A program made the position numbers and the translations under genes. This document shows positions 47,305-55,386 of a DNA stretch of 64,000 bases, piece after piece. This DNA comes from Comamonas sp. (GTDB lineage Bacteria > Pseudomonadota > Gammaproteobacteria > Burkholderiales > Burkholderiaceae_C), in assembly GCF_009360615.1 (NCBI RefSeq), contig NZ_SPEY01000020.1:1-64000 (forward strand), in the 5' to 3' direction. Below the pieces are notes generated by a model. That model saw nothing but the letters and a program-made list of their open reading frames with translations, was not told the origin of the DNA and did not search any database. The first letter of the stretch is position 1. Each line of letters opens with the position of its first letter.

Positions 47305-47971
47305 GCACCGCACCTTCCCACTTGATTTCAATCGAGCTAAATGGGAAGCGGACGGTCGCCATGAGTGACTGGTTTTGGCGTCGAATTCTGTCGGACAGGG
47401 CCAACGAGCTGGTCAACCGGAACCGACATAGGTGGCCAGTTCAATCAGAATGCGCGCGAGCACCCGTAGTGCTTCTGAAAAACGTCCCCCTCTATCTCGT
47501 GCATAGAGTTTGTTGCGTGACAACCCTCCTGTCACGCATGTCACGAACGTCGTCCCAATGACATGCTGCATCCAGGTGCCCCCTCCCTACGTCGCCTCCC
47601 TTCAACCCAAGCGGTCGGAACCTCTCATCAAACCAGCGCCAGCATTGGCTTGCGAAGGCGCGGCACCGTTGTCTTAGATGTTGTCTGGCAGAAAACATGG
47701 GCGACAACGGTGGTTGGGGGAATTGAACCCGCGTCCATGTGCTCTGCACGTCCATCTGGTGCCCCGAACCGGAACCGAACCGGAACTCATCGGCATGGCG
47801 ACGGTACACCTCGTGAACTTTCTTTGAGGCGTAGTGCAAGGTGCCCCCAGTTTGAGGACTCCCTTCTTTGGAATAGAGGACTGCCGTGATTTCGGGGAGC
47901 CTCAGGTACGGCTGCAGGACCTTCGCCCTCATTCAAGACCCTTCGATGCCCCATGGAAGGGGCTTGCATCA
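47305..47971. other. Gene-poor stretch between the PLD gene and the HTH gene
   Basis: About 670 bases. Frames of 79 codons (47322, plus) and 146 codons (47492-47932, minus) are open, but neither has a recognisable domain and I do not call them. On the minus strand near 47735 the sequence GGACGCGGGTTCAATTCC resembles the T-arm of tRNAs or of tmRNA; the pairing downstream is imperfect, so it may be a remnant of another integration site. Confidence 0.4.
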
Positions 47972-48247
47972 TTAGAGTGAAGGCAGCGGCGGCGGCACTC
48001 TTCGCCGTCGCCCTCTCTGAATCACTAGTGGTGACCTCGGTGAGCTGGATTCCAGCCGCAAGCGCCTCTGCTCTGCGCTTTTGCGAGCCTGCTCAGCCAA
48101 GTACACGAGCAGGTCCGTACGGAAAAACACCCAGCCGCGGCCAAACTTCAGTCCAGGCAAATCTCCTTTTCTGGCGAGTGCTTCGATGGTCGCTACATCG
48201 CAGAAAAGCAACTCCGCACACTGTCTCGCATCGATTGCGTCGGTCAT
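47972..48247 (-). CDS. Small HTH DNA-binding protein (excisionase-like)
   Basis: A 91-residue protein whose first ~55 residues form a winged-helix/MerR-like excisionase domain (HTH_17): ARQCAELLFCDVATIEALAR, then GDLPGLKFGRGWVFFRTDL. The C-terminal 30 residues are basic (QRGRRRRVPPPLPSL). Such proteins bind DNA next to att sites or regulate neighbouring genes. A GGTGGA site precedes the ATG. It is divergent from the HNH gene (126 bases between), so it could be its repressor. A role as recombination directionality factor is also possible. Confidence 0.75.
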   Translation of the reverse strand: MTDAIDARQCAELLFCDVATIEALARKGDLPGLKFGRGWVFFRTDLLVYLAEQARKSAEQRRLRLESSSPRSPLVIQRGRRRRVPPPLPSL

Positions 48248-48373
48248 AAGTCCACCATCGGTTTAAATAACCAACAAAAACCAGCAACGCCCAGTCAAAA
48301 GCAGCTGGTCAAGGCTCTCTTCATAATGCCCAAGTGAGGCAGTGCACTCATTACCAAACATAGAGGTCTGCTC

Positions 48374-49234
48374 ATGTCGAAAGCCGAAATGAACTGGCGG
48401 TTTGCCGCAGTACACGAATACAACTCCTGGAGGCTGGCATCCTTCGAGTCCCAGGACAATGCAATTACTGGCTCAAAAGGTGCTCACAAGTTGCTCAGCG
48501 AGGGTCGATGGGGTACTCCACTTAAGCGGAAAGAAGAAGGCCTAGCACTTGCTGTATTGGTTTGGAAGACTTCCCCTAAGGGGCTCGACGCGACCCCCCT
48601 GGAAGAAGACACATCTTCAGCGACGGTCATTCGGCCCGTTCCTGGTGCAAAGAAGCATTTCGAGGAGGTGGTGGTACCCATTGAACAAATCAAGAGCTTC
48701 AAAAAGCTCAACGGCCCGACACCCGCTCAAATTGATGACTGGTTTGAGTTTTATAGTGTGGAAGGCACGGAACCTTCAAGCGATTCACAGGAGCCTAGCC
48801 TAGTCGAGTTCTACAGCTGGCTGGACAACGCACAACCGCCACTCTCAGCCACAGAAAAGGATGCACTGGTCAAAGTGCGCATCGGTCAAAGTGCCTATCG
48901 GCGCCGACTTCTGCGACGTTGGAAGGGCTGTGCCGTAACCGACTGCCGCGAGAAGACGTTGCTAATTGCCTCTCACATCAAGCCCTGGAGCGTGTCCACC
49001 CACGTTGAGCGCCTCTCCGTAGACAACGGAATACTCCTGAGCCCAACACTCGACAAGGCCTTCGATGCAGGACTAATCAGTTTTGGGGACGACTTCAAGG
49101 TGATGCTTCACTGTAATCTGAGCGTTCACTCGATGGAGGCTCTGCACCTTAAAGCGGATATGCGCCTAAGACAGCAGCATGAAGGCATGAGAGCTTTCTT
49201 AAAGTGGCACAGGCAATTTCACGGATTTGAATAA
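48374..49234 (+). CDS. HNH endonuclease (HNH_2 family)
   Basis: A 286-residue protein. The C-terminal ~120 residues are an HNH_2-type nuclease (VRIGQSAYRRRLLRRWKGCA, then CREKTLLIASHIKPWS with the first catalytic His, and LSVDNGILLSPTLDKAFDAG with the Asn/Asp and metal site). CAVTDC could hold a structural zinc. The N-terminal ~150 residues are unassigned and could recognise a modified or specific DNA. Such proteins act as type IV-like or solitary restriction enzymes. With the PLD gene to the left and an HTH gene divergent, this looks like defence cargo of the element. Confidence 0.85.
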   Translation: MSKAEMNWRFAAVHEYNSWRLASFESQDNAITGSKGAHKLLSEGRWGTPLKRKEEGLALAVLVWKTSPKGLDATPLEEDTSSATVIRPVPGAKKHFEEVVVPIEQIKSFKKLNGPTPAQIDDWFEFYSVEGTEPSSDSQEPSLVEFYSWLDNAQPPLSATEKDALVKVRIGQSAYRRRLLRRWKGCAVTDCREKTLLIASHIKPWSVSTHVERLSVDNGILLSPTLDKAFDAGLISFGDDFKVMLHCNLSVHSMEALHLKADMRLRQQHEGMRAFLKWHRQFHGFE

Positions 49235-49783
49235 GTGCCTCACGCTCCCAGTTAGGTTAACGATGCCCACTTCTCGCAGAAACCTTTTTGCTCCTTCGCT
49301 TTGATTTCCGGTGATTGTTTTTCAAATGTAGGTGGCTGTGACGCGTGGAAGCGGCGTGCAAGAGCTGACAGTCACGCGCGCGTATTGCACTCGAAGGGCG
49401 CCGGGAAACTGAAGTTTTATCAAGCTCTCGCGCGCGAGGCATAAAGAAATTCTGGGGCGACTTCAGGTTTTCTCATGTCGGCAAAGGTTCATCAGCCTCA
49501 ACATTTCTCAACATGCACAGCGCCGCAACCTGAAGTTTTATCAAGTAGGCGGGGATCCTCCCCGTAACATCCCCGTGCTGCAGCCCTTACCGTGGCACTA
49601 CCGTCCGGGCCGTCCAAAAGCGTTGCCAATGTCAAGTTTTGACAAGTTCTGCTCACATGCGTACCGCGCGGCACATCAAGGTTCTGGTCTTTGAGCCTTG
49701 ACTTTTCTTAACAGGCACCAGCCTTGCCCTCACCCTTCGGGCAGCTCTCATAGAATGAAACTTCACCAAATAAGGGGGGCGAT
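49235..49783. repeat. Non-coding region with three AAGTTTTNNCAAG motifs
   Basis: A 549-base gap. CTGAAGTTTTATCAAG occurs at 49409-49424 and again at 49530-49545; a related GTCAAGTTTTGACAAG lies at 49631-49646. The spacings are about 121 and 101 bases. GTCAA-GTT-TTGAC at 49631-49643 is a small palindrome. These look like binding sites for a regulator or a replication protein. TTGACT near 49698 could be a -35 box, but no matching -10 is clear. No gene seen. Confidence 0.55.
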
Positions 49784-50026
49784 ATGGCTTACACAGGATG
49801 GATGTCAGTAAAAATCGATGGCCACGAAAACGAGGTTATGGACATTCCAACACTGAGTGCCGTGCCGCCCTCGGATTTCAAAGACTACGCAGAAACACAC
49901 TTGCTGTACATCGACCACCATGATGTGATTCGAGCCACAGTGGGCGACTACCCATTCGCAACGTCTGCTGCTCAAGCAGACGAGCTCATCAAGTTGTTGG
50001 AAGAGTTCAAGCGGCGGATGGCCTAA
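49784..50026 (+). CDS. Small hypothetical protein
   Basis: An 80-residue protein with a good ribosome site (AAGGGGGG) six bases before the ATG. It has no motif I recognise; the sequence is mixed and acidic (VDGHENEVMDIPTLSAV, HLLYIDHHDVIRATVGD), with an amphipathic C-terminal helix (ADELIKLLEEFKRRM). Soluble, no signal peptide. It begins after the repeat-bearing region, and so may be controlled by it. Function unknown. Confidence 0.65.
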   Translation: MAYTGWMSVKIDGHENEVMDIPTLSAVPPSDFKDYAETHLLYIDHHDVIRATVGDYPFATSAAQADELIKLLEEFKRRMA

Positions 50027-50162
50027 ACCGGTCTAATTTAGAAAAATCGGCCGCTCATAGCTATCGCGCACATCACCTGCTATCTCTCGCGCGTGATGCG
50101 CATCGAAGTTCGACAGCAGTCGCAGGTGAATCCAGCCCCAAGACACACCTCAAGGAGATGTA

Positions 50163-50414
50163 ATGCGCGAAGAGACACCGACCGAATACGAGGTGGACAA
50201 GCTCTACCAAGTTAAGAAGGTGGCCGACAACCTGGCTGGCATTCTTGGGGTGGGCTGGGCAGGCTTTGCTTTCATGCTGTCCCAGAATGCGCTCATCGGC
50301 GTTGCGGTCGGTGCAGCGCTGGCGCTGCTGGTTCGCGCTCCATATGCCAGGCGGTACAAGGCGGCCAAAGCCTACCTTGACCACCTCACCTCATCATCTG
50401 GCGCCAGCAGCTGA
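50163..50414 (+). CDS. Small membrane protein
   Basis: An 83-residue protein with an AAGGAG site before the ATG. One or two hydrophobic segments (LAGILGVGWAGFAFMLSQNALIGVAVGAALALLV split at the middle) suggest an inner-membrane hairpin; both ends are charged. It overlaps the end of the convergent ejection-protein gene by 21 bases (50394-50414). No family recognised; position next to phage-like genes suggests a superinfection or envelope role, but this is speculation. Confidence 0.65.
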   Translation: MREETPTEYEVDKLYQVKKVADNLAGILGVGWAGFAFMLSQNALIGVAVGAALALLVRAPYARRYKAAKAYLDHLTSSSGASS

Positions 50415-52742
50415 TATAGGGGCTGACAGCAGGCCGGGTTGAAACCCAGTACTGGGCGCGACCAGTGTGACTGGCGAAAGCAGGCTTTGCTGCATCCTGT
50501 TGCTAGACAGAAGACCGCGCATGGCCGGCCTTGCCAAGATGAGCCCCATGGCCCCGACATTGCCAGTTGTCGCCCCTAGAGTTGCAGGCACCACAGCATC
50601 AAAGAAACCAAGGCTTGGCACGCTTCCAACCACTTCAGGTGTGCGCATCACCGTGGGAAATGTTCGGCCGGCTTGAGCAATGGACAGCATGTCGCCAGTG
50701 AGCGGCTTGCCTCTTTTAAGAGCCGCACCCAATGCTTTTGCATCGATATTCCCCGATGGCGTCAATACCCGCTCCAACTCGTGCACCCGTGCAATTTGTT
50801 GCCGCGCATCCCTGAATGCCTGCACAGCTGCTTCGTTTCCTGTCCCTTGCAGGTGGCGCTCGAGTTGGTTCTCAATAGCTGTCGCAGTTTTTCGCGCTGC
50901 TCGGCCGGCGGTCTGATTGCCGGCCGCAAACAGGTCACCAGCTCTTTCACGCAAAGTCCTGATGGCATCGACGGCAGAGCTGCTATCCATCGTCTTGACG
51001 TTAGCGCCCTTCACAATCTTGGCCACCCCGTTATCCGGGACCAATCCAGGGAAGCTGTTCTTGGTGTTGGCGTATTGCTTGCCGATGTCTCTGAGCTCAG
51101 TTCTAAATGCCTTGTCTGGGGTGATGGGGCCCAGATTACGGAGCGTCTCGTAACTCTGCCCTGCCTGTTGGCGCAGGTTGGCCAGAGACTGGCGGGATAG
51201 CTCCGCCCCCTCGGGCAATCCAACCGCACGGCGAGCCAAATTGTTGGAGGCCTGCTGGTTGCTTAGCGTCAGCTCTGCATTGAGCTTTGCTCGGTCCAAA
51301 GCGCCATCAAGCACACGATTTACCGTCGATGGCTTTGCCTGGCTCGGTGGCAGCTTGTAGCCCGCCTCGATTGCGTCCTTTACTGCCTGGCGGTGCATCT
51401 CTGGCATGACTGGGCCGCGGGTCGCCTGCTGCACCGCCTGTCTCGTTGCCGAGACTGCCCCGGGAGCCATGGCCCCAAGCACGCCAGCCACCATCTGCCC
51501 ACCAATGCCAGCGCCGTTTTGCCTGGCTATCTCCGAAGAAGCTCCACCGGTGGCAGCGCTGGCCAACTGAGCTAGGGGCCGAGACCCCATCCAATTGAGC
51601 ACCGCTTGCGTGGTGGCGTTAGCCGCCTTTGTCGCCAATGCACCAGCAGCTCCTGCTGCACCGCCAGCGCCAGCCACGGCACGAGTGGCGGTGCCAACAA
51701 CGTTTTCTAGCTCTCCCTCAGGCTTTGGCAGCCCCATCCAGTCGGCCACGCTCGATGCAATCTGGCTTGTGCTCTTACTGTGCCGAGGTGCTGGGCGCGC
51801 GCCTTTTACCAAGTCGCCCATGCTGGTTTTCTCAGGGCCGCTCACAAGTCGCACAAGAGGGTCTGTTATGAAGTCGCGTACTGGCGTAGTAAAGATATCA
51901 GCCAATTGCCCTGTGCCTTCCAAGGCATAGCGTCCCGCCAGCCCTACCTGGCGCCCAATAGCGTCCATGGCGCTGCGCTCCTGTGGCGCTGCTGGTACTG
52001 GTGTTTTGGCCTTGTAGTCGCGCATCGCGGCTTCAAATGCGGCGCGAGGGTCTGCTCCCGAAGGATTAGATTGCTGTCCAGGCTGCGCGTGAGTTGGGGG
52101 CTGCTGCTGTGCAGGTGTGGCAGCCGCCGCGCTGACGTTACGGCCTTGGCCGCCGTACTGCGTTCGGTACTGCTGCATGGCTTGCTCGAATGCTCTGCGG
52201 GCATCAGGGCCGGACTGCTGCGGCAGTTCAGCAGCGCCAGCAGACGGAATGATGGTATCCAATGCGCGCTCCACAAAGCCTTGACTGCGCTTGGGCTGGG
52301 CGTAGGGGCTACTGGGCAGACTGGCCCAAGTTCTTCCATCTTTTTTCACGGCCGCCCCGAAGTTGCCCGCCAGCACGTCGGGCAGGGAGCCGTTACGGCG
52401 CATCAGCTCCAGTGCGGCCAGGTCCTGAGACCTAGGGCCAAAGTCCTGCAGTCCCAACTTGCCAGCCACATCGTCCCAGGTGGAGCCCAGAAACTGATAG
52501 GCACCGGCAGCGCTGGTCTTGTTTGGCTTTCCGTCGGTCTGCGTGAAGCTGTGCAGTGTTCGAGGGTGCTGCCGCAGGTCAGGCAACTGGCCGCCGCCGA
52601 AGGCCGTGGAGTAAGGAGTGCTGTCCGCCCCTCGGTAGGTACCCTCTGCCTGCTGCAGCATGCGCAGGTACATCTGCGCATTTGTATTGCCCAGTGCCTG
52701 GCTGAGCTGCTCGACCGTGTTGATGGAGTTTTGCTGGTTCAT
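50394..52742 (-). CDS. Putative phage ejection/internal virion protein with N-terminal muramidase domain
   Basis: A 782-residue protein. Residues ~20-150 resemble GH104-type phage lysozymes/muramidases (lambda R-like): YLRMLQQAEGTYRG with a probable catalytic Glu (E33), then SAAGAYQFLGSTWDDVAGKLGLQ and FGPRSQDLAALELMRRNGSL. The long remainder is Ala/Gln-rich and helical, with a hydrophobic AGAGGAAGAAGALA stretch (~360-380). This build fits podovirus ejection proteins, where a cell-wall-cutting domain helps DNA cross the periplasm (compare the T7 gp16 and P22 gp16 roles). It is the last gene of a three-gene operon; only 2 bases separate it from the gene upstream. The ATG at 52742 was chosen because the MGVLS extension overlaps that gene. 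Confidence 0.75.
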   Translation of the reverse strand: MNQQNSINTVEQLSQALGNTNAQMYLRMLQQAEGTYRGADSTPYSTAFGGGQLPDLRQHPRTLHSFTQTDGKPNKTSAAGAYQFLGSTWDDVAGKLGLQDFGPRSQDLAALELMRRNGSLPDVLAGNFGAAVKKDGRTWASLPSSPYAQPKRSQGFVERALDTIIPSAGAAELPQQSGPDARRAFEQAMQQYRTQYGGQGRNVSAAAATPAQQQPPTHAQPGQQSNPSGADPRAAFEAAMRDYKAKTPVPAAPQERSAMDAIGRQVGLAGRYALEGTGQLADIFTTPVRDFITDPLVRLVSGPEKTSMGDLVKGARPAPRHSKSTSQIASSVADWMGLPKPEGELENVVGTATRAVAGAGGAAGAAGALATKAANATTQAVLNWMGSRPLAQLASAATGGASSEIARQNGAGIGGQMVAGVLGAMAPGAVSATRQAVQQATRGPVMPEMHRQAVKDAIEAGYKLPPSQAKPSTVNRVLDGALDRAKLNAELTLSNQQASNNLARRAVGLPEGAELSRQSLANLRQQAGQSYETLRNLGPITPDKAFRTELRDIGKQYANTKNSFPGLVPDNGVAKIVKGANVKTMDSSSAVDAIRTLRERAGDLFAAGNQTAGRAARKTATAIENQLERHLQGTGNEAAVQAFRDARQQIARVHELERVLTPSGNIDAKALGAALKRGKPLTGDMLSIAQAGRTFPTVMRTPEVVGSVPSLGFFDAVVPATLGATTGNVGAMGLILARPAMRGLLSSNRMQQSLLSPVTLVAPSTGFQPGLLSAPISAAGAR

Positions 52743-52744
52743 GC

Positions 52745-54058
52745 TCAGTACCCCCATGTGGCCGGGTCTTGGCCCTGACTGGTTAGCACTTGGCGAATCA
52801 CTTCACGCGGCATGCCTTGCTGCTCATACTCGCGAGCAACAGTTCCCCAAGACTGTCCGCCCGGGTCGTAGCCTTTGGGCATCCTTCCTTGCAGCACTTC
52901 GCGCATGTTGGTGTAGTGAGTCTTAATTTTTTGCAGATTGGCCCTCAACTGAGTTTCGCTTTGGCTGGTGTCGAGGTTGGCCACAGTGGATTGCAGGGCC
53001 TGCAGCTCCTGTACAGCCACGCTGCCCAGTGCTCCGCCAGTTGGCGAAGCTTCGCGCATAGCTTGCAGTTCCGCAAAGCCGAGGTTGGCTTTGATGGTGC
53101 CCAGCGTGGCGCGAAGGTCGCTGGCGCTGCTACCCGGTATCTTGGCTGCAGCAGAGCCACTAAGGCCGGTGGTGAACCAACTGTTCAATTGCTTGTCAGC
53201 CTCATCTACGGATGAAATCATGCGGTCCGCTTGAGCAATCGCGCCCTTGGTGCGCATATCTTCCTTCTTGCCGGCGATGGTGGCTTTTTCATCGGCGGGT
53301 CCTCCTGGGATAGCCTCGAGTCCGCCATCTGAGCGCCAACGGAAGCCCTGAGGCGGCTTACTGGAGTCGCTAGGCTTGCTCATGTCCCACTGCAAGCGGT
53401 CGGCATTGGTCTGAGCATTGGTCGCGCCGCTGACGTCGGAATATGTTGGCGTCTTGCGACCAAGGTCGCGTACTTGGCCGGTCACGGTATCAAAAGAGGC
53501 TTGATTGCCGCCAAAGTCCAGCGTCTTGAAGTCGCTGAACGGCTGCGCCCCTGTGTTGATGGTGCGGCCATCCTTGGTGAAGGCTGTCCGGGTGACGCTG
53601 CCATCGGGGTTCCGCACGTTCTGGTATTCCTGAATCTGAGGGGCGTTGAAGCCTGAAATGTGGGGCAAGTCAACGGGCTTGACTGCACCAGTTCGCAGCA
53701 GTGCTTGAATGTCTGCGTCGTATCCGCCACCCTCACGCGGCTTGATGCTGGAAAAAGCGTTCTGCCGCTCTTGCTCTTTCTGCATGGAGAGCTGGCGCTG
53801 GACATCCTCCATAAGCCGGTTTCGCTGCTGCTCTTGTGCCTGGCCATAGGCAGAAAGGCCCAGTAGACCGCCGCGACCAATTGCCTGTGCGGTGGTGCCG
53901 CGGCTGGCCAGAGCACCGAAGCCAGCGCCCAGCAAGCCTTGAGCAACCGGGGAACTCAGCAGGCCCATGAAGCCGCTCGGCTCCTGCTGCTGTTTGGTTT
54001 GATTGAGGATTGAAAGCCAGTCGGCTGGGGTTGTGGAGCCGGGAAATTGCTGGTTCAT
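52745..54058 (-). CDS. Putative phage DNA-ejection protein (middle gene of the cassette)
   Basis: A 437-residue protein, glycine/glutamine-rich at the N-terminus (GLLGAGFGALASRGTTAQAIG, a possible membrane-active segment), then helical. The region near residues ~340-400 (LGSVAVQELQALQSTVANLD, then LRANLQKIKTHYTNMREVL) looks like known podovirus ejection proteins. Its size and position between a small upstream and a large downstream gene match the P22 order 7-20-16. A strong site (GGGAGG) precedes the ATG at 54058. The family assignment is by pattern, not search. Confidence 0.65.
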   Translation of the reverse strand: MNQQFPGSTTPADWLSILNQTKQQQEPSGFMGLLSSPVAQGLLGAGFGALASRGTTAQAIGRGGLLGLSAYGQAQEQQRNRLMEDVQRQLSMQKEQERQNAFSSIKPREGGGYDADIQALLRTGAVKPVDLPHISGFNAPQIQEYQNVRNPDGSVTRTAFTKDGRTINTGAQPFSDFKTLDFGGNQASFDTVTGQVRDLGRKTPTYSDVSGATNAQTNADRLQWDMSKPSDSSKPPQGFRWRSDGGLEAIPGGPADEKATIAGKKEDMRTKGAIAQADRMISSVDEADKQLNSWFTTGLSGSAAAKIPGSSASDLRATLGTIKANLGFAELQAMREASPTGGALGSVAVQELQALQSTVANLDTSQSETQLRANLQKIKTHYTNMREVLQGRMPKGYDPGGQSWGTVAREYEQQGMPREVIRQVLTSQGQDPATWGY

Positions 54059-54068
54059 GTTGCCTCCC

Positions 54069-54554
54069 TTAAATGTCCTGCAACTCAATGGCACAGAAGG
54101 TCACGAGGTGGGCGCGAATCTGGCGTAGCCCTGCAATCTCAAAGGCGGTATTCATCAGCTCGGAAGCCTCATCGCCCGTCTGCATGCCATTCCAACTGGC
54201 CATCAGAATGATGCTTTCCCCTTGCTCGATGGCGCAATCCACATGTGCAGCCAGCACGTCGAAGCGGGTGTGCTGGTCTACAAGTAGCAGGGCAGAGCGA
54301 ATGTCGCGCATCTGCAGGCGGGCCAGTTCGGCCGCCTCGGATTGTGGGTCTTGGGCTTCGGTGGCCACACACACGGCCAGCAGCGCCAACAAGTGGGTAC
54401 GCAATCGCGCTAAGCGTTCGCCCTCTGCACCATTGGGTATGGCAATAGCGCCATCAGTGCCAGGCAGCAGACAGTCTGCGTGCCAAGAGAAGCCAGCGGG
54501 CGCGACAGCGCCGGCAGGAACGTGGAAAGTGTTGGATGGGCAAGTAACTGCCAT
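54069..54554 (-). CDS. Small protein at the head of the ejection-protein operon
   Basis: A 161-residue protein that I do not recognise. The N-terminus (MAVTCPSNTFHVPAGAVAPAG) looks like a structural beta start; the rest is helical with ALLLVDQHTRFDVLAAHVDC. GAGGA precedes the ATG at 54554. It is 10 bases upstream of the 437-residue gene and first in the operon, the place of P22 gene 7 or 14, but similarity is not evident. Two repeats upstream (54652-54713) may control this operon. Confidence 0.55.
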   Translation of the reverse strand: MAVTCPSNTFHVPAGAVAPAGFSWHADCLLPGTDGAIAIPNGAEGERLARLRTHLLALLAVCVATEAQDPQSEAAELARLQMRDIRSALLLVDQHTRFDVLAAHVDCAIEQGESIILMASWNGMQTGDEASELMNTAFEIAGLRQIRAHLVTFCAIELQDI

Positions 54555-54651
54555 GAGTAGTCCTCGAGAATGGTCTGAGGCGTAGCCGTGCCCCCTAAGA
54601 CGTGGCAGCGCAGGCCTAAAGGCCGCACGCTGAAACACTGTCCAAACCAGT

Positions 54652-54713
54652 CCGAATCACTCAGGACATTTCGCAGTTTGCAGTTTGTTTGCCACTGGAC
54701 CGAGTCACTCAGG
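54652..54713. promoter_or_regulatory. Paired CCGARTCACTCAGG sites upstream of the ejection operon
   Basis: CCGAATCACTCAGG at 54652-54665 and CCGAGTCACTCAGG at 54700-54713 match in 13 of 14 positions, with 48 bases between starts (about 4.5 turns). They lie in the 225-base gap upstream of the operon start at 54554. They may bind an activator of this late-type operon. Confidence 0.5.
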
Positions 54714-54779
54714 CCCAGGCAAGATTCGTATCAATAACTGTATGCGTTCACAGGATTGTGCAATGCGCCGAAAAAGGCA

Positions 54780-55052
54780 TCAAGGCTTTACCACCGGTGT
54801 GTTGGTGAAATAGGCGCTGACAAGCTCGGCGGTGGTCTTGCGGCTTAGTCCGAGTGCGCGGGCAATGCCCTCCAGTCGCCGCTTTTCCACCACCAGCGCG
54901 TCGCGCGCAGCCCCTGCTGTGCTCTGCTGCAGTAGCGTGGCCTGTGCCGCTTGCTTGGCAGCGCTTGCCCTTGCTGCCTGGTGCACCAGCGATAAGCCCG
55001 GTGCAGGCATTTGCATAAGTGGGGCTTGTGCGGCCTCAGTCTTGCAGCTCAT
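54780..55052 (-). CDS. Small hypothetical protein
   Basis: A 90-residue Ala/Gln-rich protein. Residues ~45-80 (RDALVVEKRRLEGIARALGL then SRKTTAELVSAYFTNT) could form a DNA-binding helical pair. Its start overlaps the end of the SSB-like gene by 17 bases, so it belongs to the replication operon and is its last gene. Function unknown. Confidence 0.55.
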   Translation of the reverse strand: MSCKTEAAQAPLMQMPAPGLSLVHQAARASAAKQAAQATLLQQSTAGAARDALVVEKRRLEGIARALGLSRKTTAELVSAYFTNTPVVKP

Positions 55053-55386
55053 CGTTCTGCCCCTGTTGCATGGCCCTGCGCTTGCGCTGTACGTGGTATG
55101 AGGTCAACACCGCATGCACCACAACATCAAGGCCAGCGCGAGCCTCTCCGTTTCGGTCAGCCCATGCCTTTGGAGTGAGTTCACCAGCAAGGGCAATGCT
55201 GTCCCCATCGCCCAGCGCCAGCAGTGCTGCAACGGCATCCGGTGCGAAGGCAATGCAGTTGGCAAAGAGCACATCCCCGCTGGCGCTTGCCGCGCGCACC
55301 TTTGCGATGACAAAGGGCTTGTCATTGCGCCCCATGCGCTGCTCTGGTTGGCCGTGCAGCCTCCCGGCAATGAGTCCGTCCATCAT
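55036..55386 (-). CDS. SSB-like single-stranded DNA-binding protein
   Basis: A 116-residue OB-fold protein. The pattern MDGLIAGRLHGQPEQRMGRN then FVIAKVRAA and GDVLFANCIAF and GDSIALAGELTPKAW matches short phage SSB/PriB-like proteins. AGGAGGG lies just before the ATG at 55386. It overlaps the ATPase gene stop, so it is translated with it. It would coat single-stranded DNA during replication of the element. Confidence 0.75.
   Translation of the reverse strand: MMDGLIAGRLHGQPEQRMGRNDKPFVIAKVRAASASGDVLFANCIAFAPDAVAALLALGDGDSIALAGELTPKAWADRNGEARAGLDVVVHAVLTSYHVQRKRRAMQQGQNDELQD

Noticed and set aside
47322-47561. A 79-codon plus-strand frame after the PLD gene
   Set aside because: Weak start context and no recognisable sequence; it may be the remnant of a gene, but I cannot support a call.
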